Assembly: GCA_964610575.1 (NCBI GenBank) | Contig: CAZSYX010000010.1 | Coordinates: 1-64,000 of the forward strand | Direction of reading: 5' to 3' | Source of the DNA: JADJWR01 sp964610575 | Lineage (GTDB): Bacteria > Pseudomonadota > Gammaproteobacteria > Burkholderiales > Burkholderiaceae_F | Length of the DNA: 64,000 nucleotides | Part shown: in pieces, positions 55,837 to 63,936 of the stretch | Numbering within the stretch: position 1 is the first letter of the stretch | Layout: the number at the start of each line of letters is the position of its first letter | Position numbers and translations under genes: made by a program | Notes under the pieces: model-generated | The model's input: only the letters and a program-made list of their open reading frames with translations | Told to the model about the DNA's origin: nothing | Databases searched by the model: none

Positions 55837-57297
55837 ATGACCGAGTTGCCCGAGACCGTCGACGGCCTGCCCAACCTCAGCGGCGCGGAAGAGCTGATCG
55901 AACGCACCCTCGCCGCCGCGCGCGATGCGCCGGTGTTCCTGCCCGAGAGCCGGATCGACTTCGCCCGCGTCCGCAGCGCCTGCGCCGTGGCGCTGCACAT
56001 GCACCAGCCGCTGACGCCCTCCGGCGGCGACGACCTGCGCACCGCCCGGCTCATCGGCAACCTGCAGTGGATGGCCGACCACCCGGGCATCGGCGACAAC
56101 CACAACGCGCCGGTGTTCCGCCACTGCTACGCGCGCATGGCCGACATCGTGCCCGCCCTGCTCGCCGAGGGCGGCGAGCCGCGCGTGATGCTCGAGTACT
56201 CCGGCACCCTGCTGCACGGGCTGAGCCTGATGGGCGCGCACGAGGTGATCGACGGCCTGAAGCGGCTGACCCGGTCGGCCGAGACGCGCCGCTGCGTCGA
56301 GTGGCTCGGCGCGCCGTGGGGCCACGCGGTGGCGCCGTCCACCCCGGTGCAGGACTTCCGCCTGCACGTGCGCGCCTGGCAGCACCACTTCGCGGCGATC
56401 TTCGGCCTGGAGGCGCTGGCGCGTGTGCGCGGCTTCTCGCCGTCGGAAATGGCGTTGCCCAACCACCCTGAGGTCGCCTACGAATTCGTGCGCACGCTGC
56501 TCGACGCCGGCTACCGCTGGGTGCTGGTGCAGCAGCACACGGTCGAACAGCCCGGCGGCGCGCCGCTTTCCCGCCCGCACCTGCCGCTGCGTCTGGTCTG
56601 CCGCAACGCCGCCGGCGCGGCGGCGACCATCGTGGCGATCGTCAAGACCCAGGGCTCGGACAGCAAGCTCGTCGGCCAGATGCAGCCGTGGTACGAGGCG
56701 CGCGGCCTCGGCCGGCAGGACCTCGGCGGCCGCGCCGTGCCGCCGCTGGTGACGCAGATCGCCGACGGCGAGAACGGCGGCGTGATGATGAACGAGTTCC
56801 CGCCCAAGTACGCCGAAGTCGTGCGCGCCGCTTCCGGCAGCGACGTGCCGCTGCTCAACGCCACCGAGTACCTCGAGCACCTGTGGGCGCTCGGCGTGCT
56901 CGAGGCCGACCTGCCCGAGATCCAGCCGCTGTTTCAGGGCCGCATCTGGTCGCGCATGCAGCCGGGCGACGGCCTCGAGCGCCTGCAACGGGTGATCGAA
57001 GAGTTGCGCCGCGAGGACGGCCGCTTCCACATGGAAGGCGGCAGCTGGACCAGCGACCTTACCTGGGTGCGCGGCTACGAGAACGTGCTCGGGCCGATGG
57101 CCGAGGCCAGCGCGCTATTCCACGAGAAGGTCACGCGCCGCGGCCTGCCGACCGGCGAGACCCGCTACCGAATGGCGCTGCTGCACCTGCTCGCCTCGCA
57201 GACCAGCTGCTACCGCTACTGGGGACAGGGCCAGTGGACCGACTACGGCCGCGAGGTGTGCCGGCGGGCCATGGAGATCCTGCGGCACGACTACTGA
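55837..57297 (+). CDS. Glycoside hydrolase family 57 protein
   Basis: A 486-aa GH57-type protein. The N-terminal VALHMHQPL is the family's first motif, and ENGGVMMNEFPPKY, GGSWTSDLTW and the SQTSCYRYWGQGQW region are typical too. GH57 enzymes include alpha-amylases, branching enzymes and 4-alpha-glucanotransferases; which one is not clear. Operon with glgA suggests glycogen branching or trimming. Start ATG at 55837, with GGCGAGGAG upstream. Confidence 0.87.
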   Translation: MTELPETVDGLPNLSGAEELIERTLAAARDAPVFLPESRIDFARVRSACAVALHMHQPLTPSGGDDLRTARLIGNLQWMADHPGIGDNHNAPVFRHCYARMADIVPALLAEGGEPRVMLEYSGTLLHGLSLMGAHEVIDGLKRLTRSAETRRCVEWLGAPWGHAVAPSTPVQDFRLHVRAWQHHFAAIFGLEALARVRGFSPSEMALPNHPEVAYEFVRTLLDAGYRWVLVQQHTVEQPGGAPLSRPHLPLRLVCRNAAGAAATIVAIVKTQGSDSKLVGQMQPWYEARGLGRQDLGGRAVPPLVTQIADGENGGVMMNEFPPKYAEVVRAASGSDVPLLNATEYLEHLWALGVLEADLPEIQPLFQGRIWSRMQPGDGLERLQRVIEELRREDGRFHMEGGSWTSDLTWVRGYENVLGPMAEASALFHEKVTRRGLPTGETRYRMALLHLLASQTSCYRYWGQGQWTDYGREVCRRAMEILRHDY

Positions 57298-57741
57298 AGG
57301 TCGCCCGGCTCAGGCCGGCCGTTCGCCAGCAACCGGTGGCGCCGGAAGATGTCCGATCCGGGCCGGTCTTCGCCTCGGACGGCCTCGCTGCCTTGCCGAA
57401 GAATCACCGACTGCGTACTGCGGTAAGACCCACCGGACGCAATGTCCGCAAAGGCACCGCAAATAGCGCTTCAAAGCCGCCAGCAGCACGCGCGATCTGG
57501 ACTGCGGCTGTTGTTAAGGGTTGTGGGACATCTGCCCGTCGTGCGAGATGACGCGGCGAGCGGGGGCGATCTGAGGGCAGGTGTCCCACAACCCTTAACA
57601 TTGGCGGAAGTCGGCCCCGAGCGCCGGGCGCCGGCAAGCCTGAGCCGAAACTCATGCGGGCGATATCGTCCAGGAGGGTGGCCCGGCACGCCCTGTTGCT
57701 GACATTGACAACGGCTCGCCGATGTTGCTAGGATGAGCAAC
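57298..57741. other. Non-coding stretch after the GH57 gene
   Basis: No convincing gene is found in these 444 bases. They hold the 26-bp-arm inverted repeat at 57512-57600 and, at the right end, the ribosome site of the tumE-like gene. Short open frames on both strands show no family features. The sequence marks the border between the glucan operon and the accessory stretch. Confidence 0.6.
57512..57600. repeat. Inverted repeat with 26-bp arms
   Basis: The arms 57512-57537 and 57575-57600 are inverted copies with one mismatch. The outer 19 bp (TGTTAAGGGTTGTGGGACA and its complement) are perfect. A 37-bp centre separates them. It could be a transposon-derived miniature element, a REP-like repeat or a two-way terminator. 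No target duplication or second copy is visible in the window. Confidence 0.8.
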
Positions 57742-58023
57742 ATGAAGGCCGAGCCCCTAATGCGTGAACGCCGCGTGTTGGAGGTCGGTTTTGTCGAAGT
57801 GATCGTCTGGAGGTTGCCGGAGCCGCTGAGCGGCTCGACCCACAGCTTCAAGTATCGGCTCGCCTACGTCGTCGAGAGCGAGTGCGTGCTGCGCTACGAC
57901 AACGAGTCCGGCAAAGGCGACCACAGGCACATCGGCGGCGCGGAGACGACCTACGTGTTCGTTTCCGTCGACCAACTGCTCGACGACTTTCTGGCCGACG
58001 TTGCCACATGGAAAGGGGAATGA
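57742..58023 (+). CDS. tumE: TumE-like toxin (DUF6516 family)
   Basis: A 93-aa protein with the DUF6516 core (FKYRLAYVVESECVLRYDNE, then SGKGDHRHIGG and FVSVDQLLDDFLADV). This family is the toxin half of TumE/TumA-type toxin-antitoxin pairs. I start it at the ATG at 57742, 8 bp after AGGA; a longer start is at 57733. The regulator gene follows after one base. The toxin's target is not known to me. Confidence 0.75.
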   Translation: MKAEPLMRERRVLEVGFVEVIVWRLPEPLSGSTHSFKYRLAYVVESECVLRYDNESGKGDHRHIGGAETTYVFVSVDQLLDDFLADVATWKGE

Positions 58024-58024
58024 A

Positions 58025-58369
58025 ATGGGTGCTGTGACGATCACGGTCGATTCGACCGAGTCCTTCAAGCAGCGCGTGAAGGCTGCGTTTTCGGGCAAGC
58101 GGCAGGAACAGCGGATCTCGTTCGAGTCGTTCGAGCTGCTTTGGAAGGTGCTCGCACCCAACCGCATGGCGCTCGTGCAGACACTGACCGGCGCCGGGCC
58201 GGTGACGTTGCGAGAGGCCGCGAGGCGCGTCGGCCGCGACGTCCGCGCGGTGCACTCGGATGTGCACTTGCTGCTGCGGGCCGGGGTGTTGCGCAAGGAT
58301 GATGAGGGCCGAATCGAGTTTCCGTACACCGGAGTGCACGTTGACTTCATGCTGAAGGCCGCGGCGTAG
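58025..58369 (+). CDS. tumA: TumA-like antitoxin / HTH regulator
   Basis: A 114-aa protein with a winged helix (VTLREAARRVGRDVRAVHSD; LLLRAGVLRKDDEGRIEFPY) of the HVO_A0114/MarR-like type. As the downstream partner of the tumE-like gene it should be the antitoxin and autorepressor. Start ATG at 58025, with GGGGAA upstream; an alternative start at 58001 overlaps the toxin gene. Confidence 0.75.
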   Translation: MGAVTITVDSTESFKQRVKAAFSGKRQEQRISFESFELLWKVLAPNRMALVQTLTGAGPVTLREAARRVGRDVRAVHSDVHLLLRAGVLRKDDEGRIEFPYTGVHVDFMLKAAA

Positions 58370-58853
58370 GCTTCATAGCGAGGCCTCCCGCTGCCGGGCT
58401 TGATTGAGTTCTCCTGCCTGCGCCATTCGCGCGCACCGGCGAGATCGGCCGGATGTTCCCCGTCGCTCGTCGGCACGCGGCGCAGGCAAGCGGTCGTTCG
58501 CCAATGCCGGCTCATGGCCGCTTGCCGAGATTGCGCCCGCTCGCGTAAAGCGGAGATTGACGCTTCAGGCCGTCGCCCCGACGGTCAACTCTCGGGCGTG
58601 AACGCGAACGGGAACAGCCGGCCAGTTCCCGCCCTTCGTTAGCCCGTGACGCGCCGTTCCGAACGACCGGCGACCAAGCGGAGCCGACGTTGCTCGTCGG
58701 CCAGGAGAAATCGAGTGGAATTCTCCGCATTGCTGACATTCGAAGAGTTCGGTGCTCGCCAGCACGCCGCGTTGCGCGAACGGCTGCATCAGAACGCGGC
58801 GAACTGGTACTACCGACCCGCTGCGGTCGTTCCAATCGAGCGGAAGCGGTCGT
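58370..58853. other. Non-coding stretch with probable gene remnants
   Basis: About 480 bases without a convincing gene. Short open frames on both strands have no family features. Parts resemble degenerate spacer sequence, such as CTCATGGCCGCTTGCCGAG, with a related CTCATGGCCG seen again near 60653. The region may hold remnants of an earlier insertion. No promoter was identified. Confidence 0.4.
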
Positions 58854-59228
58854 TCAGTAGGCGCTGACTAGCGGACGTTCGACAACAACGCTTCCCTGGT
58901 CCAGGCGCCCGTTCGCGTCGACGGCGTTGTCTTGCAGCCGGTTGGTTTCACGCGAGTAATACTCGTAGGCGGTGTAGTACACGCTGCGCGTACCCAGATC
59001 TGAAGCATCCGCCAGGCTCATGTCGTGCAGCGCTTTGTCGGCCTGCTCGCGGAAGCTGCGTGCCATGTCGTTCAGATAGGCATCGACGATAGCCTTCTGC
59101 GTCGCCGCGCCTTCGAGGTAGTAGTTTCGAATCAGCTCGGTACGCGCCGACAGCCCCGAGGCCAGCGAGCCGACGTTGTCGATCAAGTTGTTGACGATCG
59201 TTTGTTCGTTAGCGGTACTCGTCGTCAT
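58854..59228 (-). CDS. Conserved-looking helical protein, function unknown
   Basis: A 124-aa, mostly helical and soluble protein starting MTTSTANEQTIVNNLIDNVG, with no signal peptide or membrane span. Segments such as NYYLEGAATQKAIVDAYLND and YYTAYEYYSRETNRLQDNAV are Tyr-rich. The start overlaps the upstream membrane gene by 20 bp, which argues that both are real and co-expressed. No family recognised. Confidence 0.65.
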   Translation of the reverse strand: MTTSTANEQTIVNNLIDNVGSLASGLSARTELIRNYYLEGAATQKAIVDAYLNDMARSFREQADKALHDMSLADASDLGTRSVYYTAYEYYSRETNRLQDNAVDANGRLDQGSVVVERPLVSAY

Positions 59229-59871
59229 CTCTCCTCCGAAGGGATGTGAATCGCAGCACGAAGCCGACCGTTACCGTGATAGTGCCGAATACAAAGAACA
59301 CTAGAAACAGATAGAAGAGAGGACCGAGCACGGCCAAGCCGATACGTGAGTTGAGGCTTAGGTACAGCATCGCCTTTGCATGCCCAAGATCCGGTGACAA
59401 CGATGAGGTCTCGCTGGGCGCAACCAGAGTGCCAACAGCAAGCACCAGCAGCAGCCATCCGGCACCGATCAGCAGCAGGTGCTGCTTGATCGATCCCATC
59501 GACGTTAGTGCGACGCGTGCGAGATCTGCCCACGGATAAACGGCCATCCGTGCGAGGAAGAGGCCCAGAACGGCGGGCGCAGTCAGCGCGTACCAGACCC
59601 CCACCACATCGGGCATCGATGACGATTTCCGTTCTGCCCAACCGATGTAGGGATAGAACTGAGCCATCAAGTCGACATAGGCCCTCATCAGACTGCCTCT
59701 CGGCGCGAGACCAGCGGGCAGCACCAGCGCCAACACGGCCGCTGCCCCGAACACCGCCCACATTGCCCTGAGCGAACGGCGGGACCAGCGTCGAATACCT
59801 GGGGGCGTCTCGCCCTTCAGGGCGAACTCCGGCAAAGGGCGCCCCCGTCCATATGCGCGAAGGAACTTCAA
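59209..59871 (-). CDS. Membrane protein of unknown function
   Basis: A 220-aa protein with about four spans (AMWAVFGAAAVLALVLPAGL; GVWYALTAPAVLGLFLARM; HLLLIGAGWLLLVLAVGTLV; GLAVLGPLFYLFLVFFVFG) and a basic ending SLRRRDDDEYR. The N-terminus (MKFLRAYGRGRPLPEFALKG) is cytoplasmic-looking. It is paired with the 124-aa gene. No known family was recognised. Confidence 0.7.
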   Translation of the reverse strand: MKFLRAYGRGRPLPEFALKGETPPGIRRWSRRSLRAMWAVFGAAAVLALVLPAGLAPRGSLMRAYVDLMAQFYPYIGWAERKSSSMPDVVGVWYALTAPAVLGLFLARMAVYPWADLARVALTSMGSIKQHLLLIGAGWLLLVLAVGTLVAPSETSSLSPDLGHAKAMLYLSLNSRIGLAVLGPLFYLFLVFFVFGTITVTVGFVLRFTSLRRRDDDEYR

Positions 59872-60005
59872 TGGTTCGCCCGCCTATGCCGTGGTCGGCT
59901 GTCGTTGATCTGTCTTGACCGCCCCCAGTTGGTCAAGGAGTCGGTCTTGCCGCGATTCTCGCCGCGTCCGCCAGCGCCGGCTGCTGGCCGACCAGAGTCA
60001 GTGGC

Positions 60006-60272
60006 TCAGGCGGCCTGCAACTCCTCTCTAAGGATCTTACGCAGCGCCGCGGCGGTCAGCGGCTTGTCGTCAGCGACCTTTCCCTTCATTTTGCCGGCTG
60101 CTTCGCGCAGAGCAGCGTTGATCATCGTTTGATAGCCCATGCCCTTCGCCTCAGCTCGCGCACGGAAGTGCTCGAGGATGTCATCGTCGAGCATGATCGT
60201 GATCCGGGTCTTGCCTTTCGAAGAGATGACCGCGCCGCGTCGTCCCTTGCCGAAGTCGTACTCTTTACGCAT
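60006..60272 (-). CDS. brnA: BrnA-type antitoxin
   Basis: An 88-aa protein with the ribbon-helix-helix-like BrnA core (TRITIMLDDDILEHFRARAE and MGYQTMINAALREAA). BrnA neutralises the BrnT ribonuclease and represses the operon. It overlaps brnT by 8 bp. The C-terminus LTAAALRKILREELQAA is helical. Length fits. Confidence 0.88.
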   Translation of the reverse strand: MRKEYDFGKGRRGAVISSKGKTRITIMLDDDILEHFRARAEAKGMGYQTMINAALREAAGKMKGKVADDKPLTAAALRKILREELQAA

Positions 60273-60546
60273 GGTATTGCTCCACTTCGCCTTTGCTGGC
60301 CTTCCTGGCTGAGATAAGGCGTATTCGATCGCCCCGCGTCGTGTGGACAACGACCAATACTCGCCCCAGGGTGTCCATCCCCAGAGTGACGAACCGTTGC
60401 TCGGCTACCGCGTCGGGGTCGTCGATTGTCACGGCAAAGGGATCTCGAAGCGCTTGTTCCGCGTCCGTGAAGCTGATGCGGTGCTTGCGCAGATTTGCAC
60501 GCGCCTTTGCCGGGTCAAACTCGATGTCCACATGGCCATTATGCAT
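60265..60546 (-). CDS. brnT: BrnT-type toxin
   Basis: A 93-aa BrnT-like ribonuclease, with the family pattern VDIEFDPAKARANLRKHRIS, FTDAEQALRDPFAV, QRFVTLGMDTLGRVLVVVHT and IRLISARKASKGE. The open frame starts at an ATG at 60546. That ATG lies inside the promoter spacer, so the true start may be the GTG at 60531, giving VDIEFDP. It leads the brnTA operon. Confidence 0.88.
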   Translation of the reverse strand: MHNGHVDIEFDPAKARANLRKHRISFTDAEQALRDPFAVTIDDPDAVAEQRFVTLGMDTLGRVLVVVHTTRGDRIRLISARKASKGEVEQYHA

Positions 60547-60565
60547 ATATTATGCATATTGTCAA
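60538..60565 (-). promoter_or_regulatory. brnTA promoter with tandem operator repeats
   Basis: On the minus strand a consensus -35 TTGACA (60560-60565) is followed by 16 bp and CATAAT (60538-60543) as -10. The spacer and -10 are made of two exact, adjacent 11-bp copies of ATATGCATAAT (60538-60548 and 60549-60559), each with a palindromic ATGCAT core. These are likely BrnA operator sites, giving autoregulation. The predicted start of transcription is near 60531. Confidence 0.75.
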
Positions 60566-60785
60566 GTCGTGTACGACAACCCGGTTTCGAACGCATCGTG
60601 ACGCGCCCGACTGGCCGCTTCAGGGCGAGTTGGGGCTGCCTCGTCACGACGGCTCATGGCCGGGTACGGTCGGCCCATCGCTTACGGATGGGGGCGTTTG
60701 GGGTGGCCGCTTTCGAGCATTCCGAGCGGCGGGGTTCCAGCATTGCCGGTGCCGCATTTCCGGCATTGAACGCAACCGATGAAGC

Positions 60786-61544
60786 TCAGCGGCGCGCCAC
60801 GAAGAACTCGTAGGCGTAGAAGTCGGAATGGCGGCGGTGCATTTCGGGCTCCTCGGCGAGCCGGTCGAGTACCGCCGAGGCCTCGGCATCGCCGGCGTAC
60901 TTGCCGCGCAACTCGGTGATGCGCGCCTCCATCGGCGCGTAGAAGTCGTCCCACCACGCTTCGTCAGGCAGGGTGAAGTGCCCGACCAGCTCGAACCCGC
61001 ATTCCCGTATCGCCGCAACATCATCGTCCACCCATCCCATGGTCGGGTAATCCAGTTCGAAGCCGGCCTTGACCTCGGCAGGCGGGTTCTCCCGGCGCCA
61101 GACCGCATCGGTGAAAGCAAGGTGGCCGCCGGGTCGCAGCAAGCCGTGGCAGACGCGAAGGGCGGCCCGCAGTCCGATGTTGTAGAGCGCGCCTTCCGAC
61201 CAGATGAGGTCGAACGATCCGGGCGGCAGCCCCGGGCGCGCCATGTCCCCGACGACGGCGCTGACTCGCTGCGAGAGCCCGCGCTCCGCAACCGCCGCCT
61301 TCAGCCGTTCGATGCTCGGCGCATGGCTGTCGATTGCCACGATGGAGCCCGACGTCAGTTCGGCGAGCTGGAGGGTCTGTCCCCCGACACCGCAGCCCAG
61401 GTCGAGGACCGCAGGGCATTGCCGAAGTTCGCGGCACAGACCAAGGGCCCTGGCGGCGCAGGCGCGGTTGCCCGGCCCCTGGCGGGGCAGGTTCTCGTAG
61501 ACCTCGAAGAAGATCTCCCGGAAGCGAGGTCCGGGCTGGTTCAT
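60786..61544 (-). CDS. Class I SAM-dependent methyltransferase
   Basis: A 252-aa methyltransferase with SAM-binding VLDLGCGVGGQTLQLAEL, the acidic strand IVAIDSH, and SFDLIWSEGALYNIGL. It resembles enzymes that methylate small molecules. The ATG at 61544 gives MNQPGPRFREIFFEVYENLP. It begins inside the stop of the acetyltransferase gene (ATGA), so they are a coupled pair. Substrate unknown. Confidence 0.88.
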   Translation of the reverse strand: MNQPGPRFREIFFEVYENLPRQGPGNRACAARALGLCRELRQCPAVLDLGCGVGGQTLQLAELTSGSIVAIDSHAPSIERLKAAVAERGLSQRVSAVVGDMARPGLPPGSFDLIWSEGALYNIGLRAALRVCHGLLRPGGHLAFTDAVWRRENPPAEVKAGFELDYPTMGWVDDDVAAIRECGFELVGHFTLPDEAWWDDFYAPMEARITELRGKYAGDAEASAVLDRLAEEPEMHRRHSDFYAYEFFVARR

Positions 61545-62050
61545 GCGCCCTGCCCTTGCCGACGGTGACGCACCATGAGCACGTGCCGCCCATTGGGGAC
61601 GTCGTCGAATTCCCTGTCCCTGCGGAAGCCCGCCTTGACGAAGGCCCGCTGCGAGGCCAGATTGTCCAGCCGGGCGCACGCCATCACGAACGGCACCGTC
61701 GGGTCGGACAACGCGGCCCTGGCGACGAGGCTTATCGCGGCCGACCCCAGCCCGCGTCCCAGCGCATCGATCTCGCCGATCATGATGTCGATGTCGATCA
61801 CGCTCGTCGGAACATCGGCCAGGCCGGCCGCGTCGAGCTCCTCGCGCGTCGGGTGCTGCCACAGCACGACCCCGACGCTGCGCCCACCCGCCTCAATGAC
61901 GGCCCGCCCGTTCCCGGTGGCGGGCGGCTCGCTGAGCAGCCGCAGGTTCGCGCCGGGATCGCCCCAGGTGCTGCGCACAAGGTCCGCATGCAGCCACTGT
62001 GCGATGCGCGGCAGGTCATCGTTCGTCACGTCGCGAAGGCGCAGGCTCAT
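61541..62050 (-). CDS. GNAT acetyltransferase, AAC(6')-like
   Basis: A 169-aa GNAT enzyme. The acetyl-CoA loop is EIDALGRGLGSAAISLV, followed by NLASQRAFVKAGFRRDREF. The N-terminal LRLRDVTNDDLPRIAQWL and the overall order resemble aminoglycoside 6'-N-acetyltransferases and their many relatives. Resistance activity cannot be judged from sequence. Coupled to a methyltransferase gene downstream. Confidence 0.75.
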   Translation of the reverse strand: MSLRLRDVTNDDLPRIAQWLHADLVRSTWGDPGANLRLLSEPPATGNGRAVIEAGGRSVGVVLWQHPTREELDAAGLADVPTSVIDIDIMIGEIDALGRGLGSAAISLVARAALSDPTVPFVMACARLDNLASQRAFVKAGFRRDREFDDVPNGRHVLMVRHRRQGQGA

Positions 62051-62143
62051 GGCGACCTGTCTCGTCGGGGACGCGGACGACCCATGCCGGTGCGGGTCGC
62101 CACGACCAAGGTGCTGGGCCTCAGTCGCGCTGCCGCGGCGGGA

Positions 62144-62605
62144 CTAGAGCTCTCGCGAGTAGACGATGAAGCCGGCATGGCGGGCAACCTTGTCGTAGAG
62201 CGCGCGACCGGCCGCGTTGGTAGTCTGCGTCTGCCAGTACACCCTGCCGCACCCTGCAGCACGCGCGGCAGCATAGACAGCGTCGATGAGCTGCTGACCG
62301 ATGCGCCGCCCGCGATGGCTCGGCACGGTGAACAGGTCCTGCAGGTAGCACACGTCGTGTAGCCGAGTGGTGCTGCGGTGGAACAGGTAGTGCGCGAGCC
62401 CGACGATGGCCGGGCCCTCCACGGCGACCAGCGCCTGCACCGGCTCGGCCGGGTCGTGAAACCTCTCCCAGGTCGCCTGCGTGATGGTCTCGGGCAAGGC
62501 GGTGTCGCCTTCCCTGCCGTAGAAGGCGTTGTAGCCGTCCCAGAGCAGCCGCCACTGCGCGTAGTCGCCGCGTGCGACAGGGCGGATGGAGATGGCGGGG
62601 GGCAT
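62144..62605 (-). CDS. GNAT acetyltransferase
   Basis: A 153-aa GNAT enzyme starting MPPAISIRPVARGDYAQWRL. The acetyl-CoA binding motif is VPSHRGRRIGQQLIDAV, and VYWQTQTTNAAGRALYDKVA with HAGFIVYSREL follow the family's last strands. The ATG at 62605 fits the usual N-terminus. Substrate unknown. It lies 93 bp upstream of the AAC-like gene. Confidence 0.88.
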   Translation of the reverse strand: MPPAISIRPVARGDYAQWRLLWDGYNAFYGREGDTALPETITQATWERFHDPAEPVQALVAVEGPAIVGLAHYLFHRSTTRLHDVCYLQDLFTVPSHRGRRIGQQLIDAVYAAARAAGCGRVYWQTQTTNAAGRALYDKVARHAGFIVYSREL

Positions 62606-62755
62606 GCGGTGCTTTCGCGCTCTGAGGCCCAATGCTCGAAGTGAGGCGCCCGCAGCAGCATGCGCCGTGAAAGCCACGATAGACCACTGGTGCTGGCGCA
62701 GACAACGCCGTCGCGGGCCGCGCCAAGAGCCCGGGCCGCACCTTCTGCCGCAGCG

Positions 62756-63274
62756 CTAACCCAGGAGCTCGGGGTTGCCGCGCCAGAGAGCAAGCGTGAG
62801 CGCGGCAGCGAAGCCGACCCAGGCCAGGTAGGGCAACAGGAGCAGTGCGGCCAAGCGCCGGACTCGCCAGAAGGCTACCGCCGTGGCCGCGACCAAGCCC
62901 CACAGGACAAGCACTTCGACAAGCGCCAGCGCTCCCAGGCGCCAGGCGAAGAACAACCAGCTCCACAGGGCGTTGGCCAGAAGCTGCGCTGCGAACAGCG
63001 ACAGCGGAGCGATTACCCGCGGGAAGCCAATTTCGCGCCACACCAGCCAGGCAGCCACGGCCATCATCGTGTAGAGCACTGACCAGACCGGCCCGAACAA
63101 CCATCCCGGAGGCGCCCAGTTGGGCCTGGCCAGCTGCGAGTAGAACGACGCGGCGTCGACGGACGCGATCCCGCCGGCCGCAGCGGCCAGGAAGGTGATG
63201 GCAAACGCGACCAGCAAGCCGATGGCCTGAGCCACGGTGGATGGGTGACCTGCCTGGTTGGGCGCGTGCGGCAT
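62756..63274 (-). CDS. tspO: TspO/MBR family membrane protein
   Basis: A 172-aa protein with five spans, including GLLVAFAITFLAAAAGGIAS and LFFAWRLGALALVEVLVLWG. The family motifs ARPNWAPPGWLFGPVWSVLY and ANALWSWLFFAWR are clear. TspO binds tetrapyrroles and related ligands and often acts in stress or heme control. Length slightly above the usual 160 aa. Confidence 0.93.
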   Translation of the reverse strand: MPHAPNQAGHPSTVAQAIGLLVAFAITFLAAAAGGIASVDAASFYSQLARPNWAPPGWLFGPVWSVLYTMMAVAAWLVWREIGFPRVIAPLSLFAAQLLANALWSWLFFAWRLGALALVEVLVLWGLVAATAVAFWRVRRLAALLLLPYLAWVGFAAALTLALWRGNPELLG

Positions 63275-63309
63275 AGTGCTTGACTCGGGCGTGGAGTTGG
63301 GCCGCGCTT

Positions 63310-63780
63310 TCACGCTGATCGCAGGGCCTTGGTCATGAAAACGTTGAACTCGGTGGCAGCGTAATCGCCGAAAGGTGCGCACCAGCTGAAACCGTTGCGC
63401 AGGTAGAGCTGATGTGCCGGAGCGAATGCCGGACCCGTGCCCGTCTCGAGGTACAGATGCCGGTAGTTCCGGGCTTGGGCGGTGCCGACGATCGCGTCGA
63501 GCACCGCCTGGCCCACACCCTGCCGCAGGAAGGCCGTTCGCGTGCGCATGGACTTGACTTCTCCCGAGGTGGCGTCGAGTTCCTTCAAGGCTCCGCAGCC
63601 GCAGAGCGCGGATTCCTTTCGGGCCGAGAAGAAGGTGACATCCGGCCTCCTCAGGCCTTCGATTGCCAGGGCGTGCACCTGGCCCGGGAGCGAGTTGCTG
63701 CGCATCCCGCTCAAGTGCTCGGCGACAAGCGCCTGGACTTCCTGCGAGGAGAGATCGTCGATGCGGACTGCGAAAGACAT
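63310..63780 (-). CDS. GNAT acetyltransferase
   Basis: A 156-aa GNAT enzyme. MSFAVRIDDLSSQEVQALVA opens it; the core is TRTAFLRQGVGQAVLDAIVG with LYLETGTGPAFAPAHQLYLR and NGF. It looks like the YedL/PhnO-like small GNATs. A Cys-rich spot SALCGCGALKEL is normal for this subgroup. Separated from tspO by 35 bp and likely transcribed with it. Confidence 0.87.
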   Translation of the reverse strand: MSFAVRIDDLSSQEVQALVAEHLSGMRSNSLPGQVHALAIEGLRRPDVTFFSARKESALCGCGALKELDATSGEVKSMRTRTAFLRQGVGQAVLDAIVGTAQARNYRHLYLETGTGPAFAPAHQLYLRNGFSWCAPFGDYAATEFNVFMTKALRSA

Positions 63781-63936
63781 GCGGCTTACGAACTTCGCGG
63801 CACAACGCTTCAGTCAACCGGCGCCGCGTACACACCGCAGGCGGCGTCCGCCTTGAACGACCCGTCAGGCGATCCATGGCACGGCCGCGCCCAGCGCGGC
63901 CGCCTCGCCTGCGGCGAAGCGCCGGAGCGATCGTTG

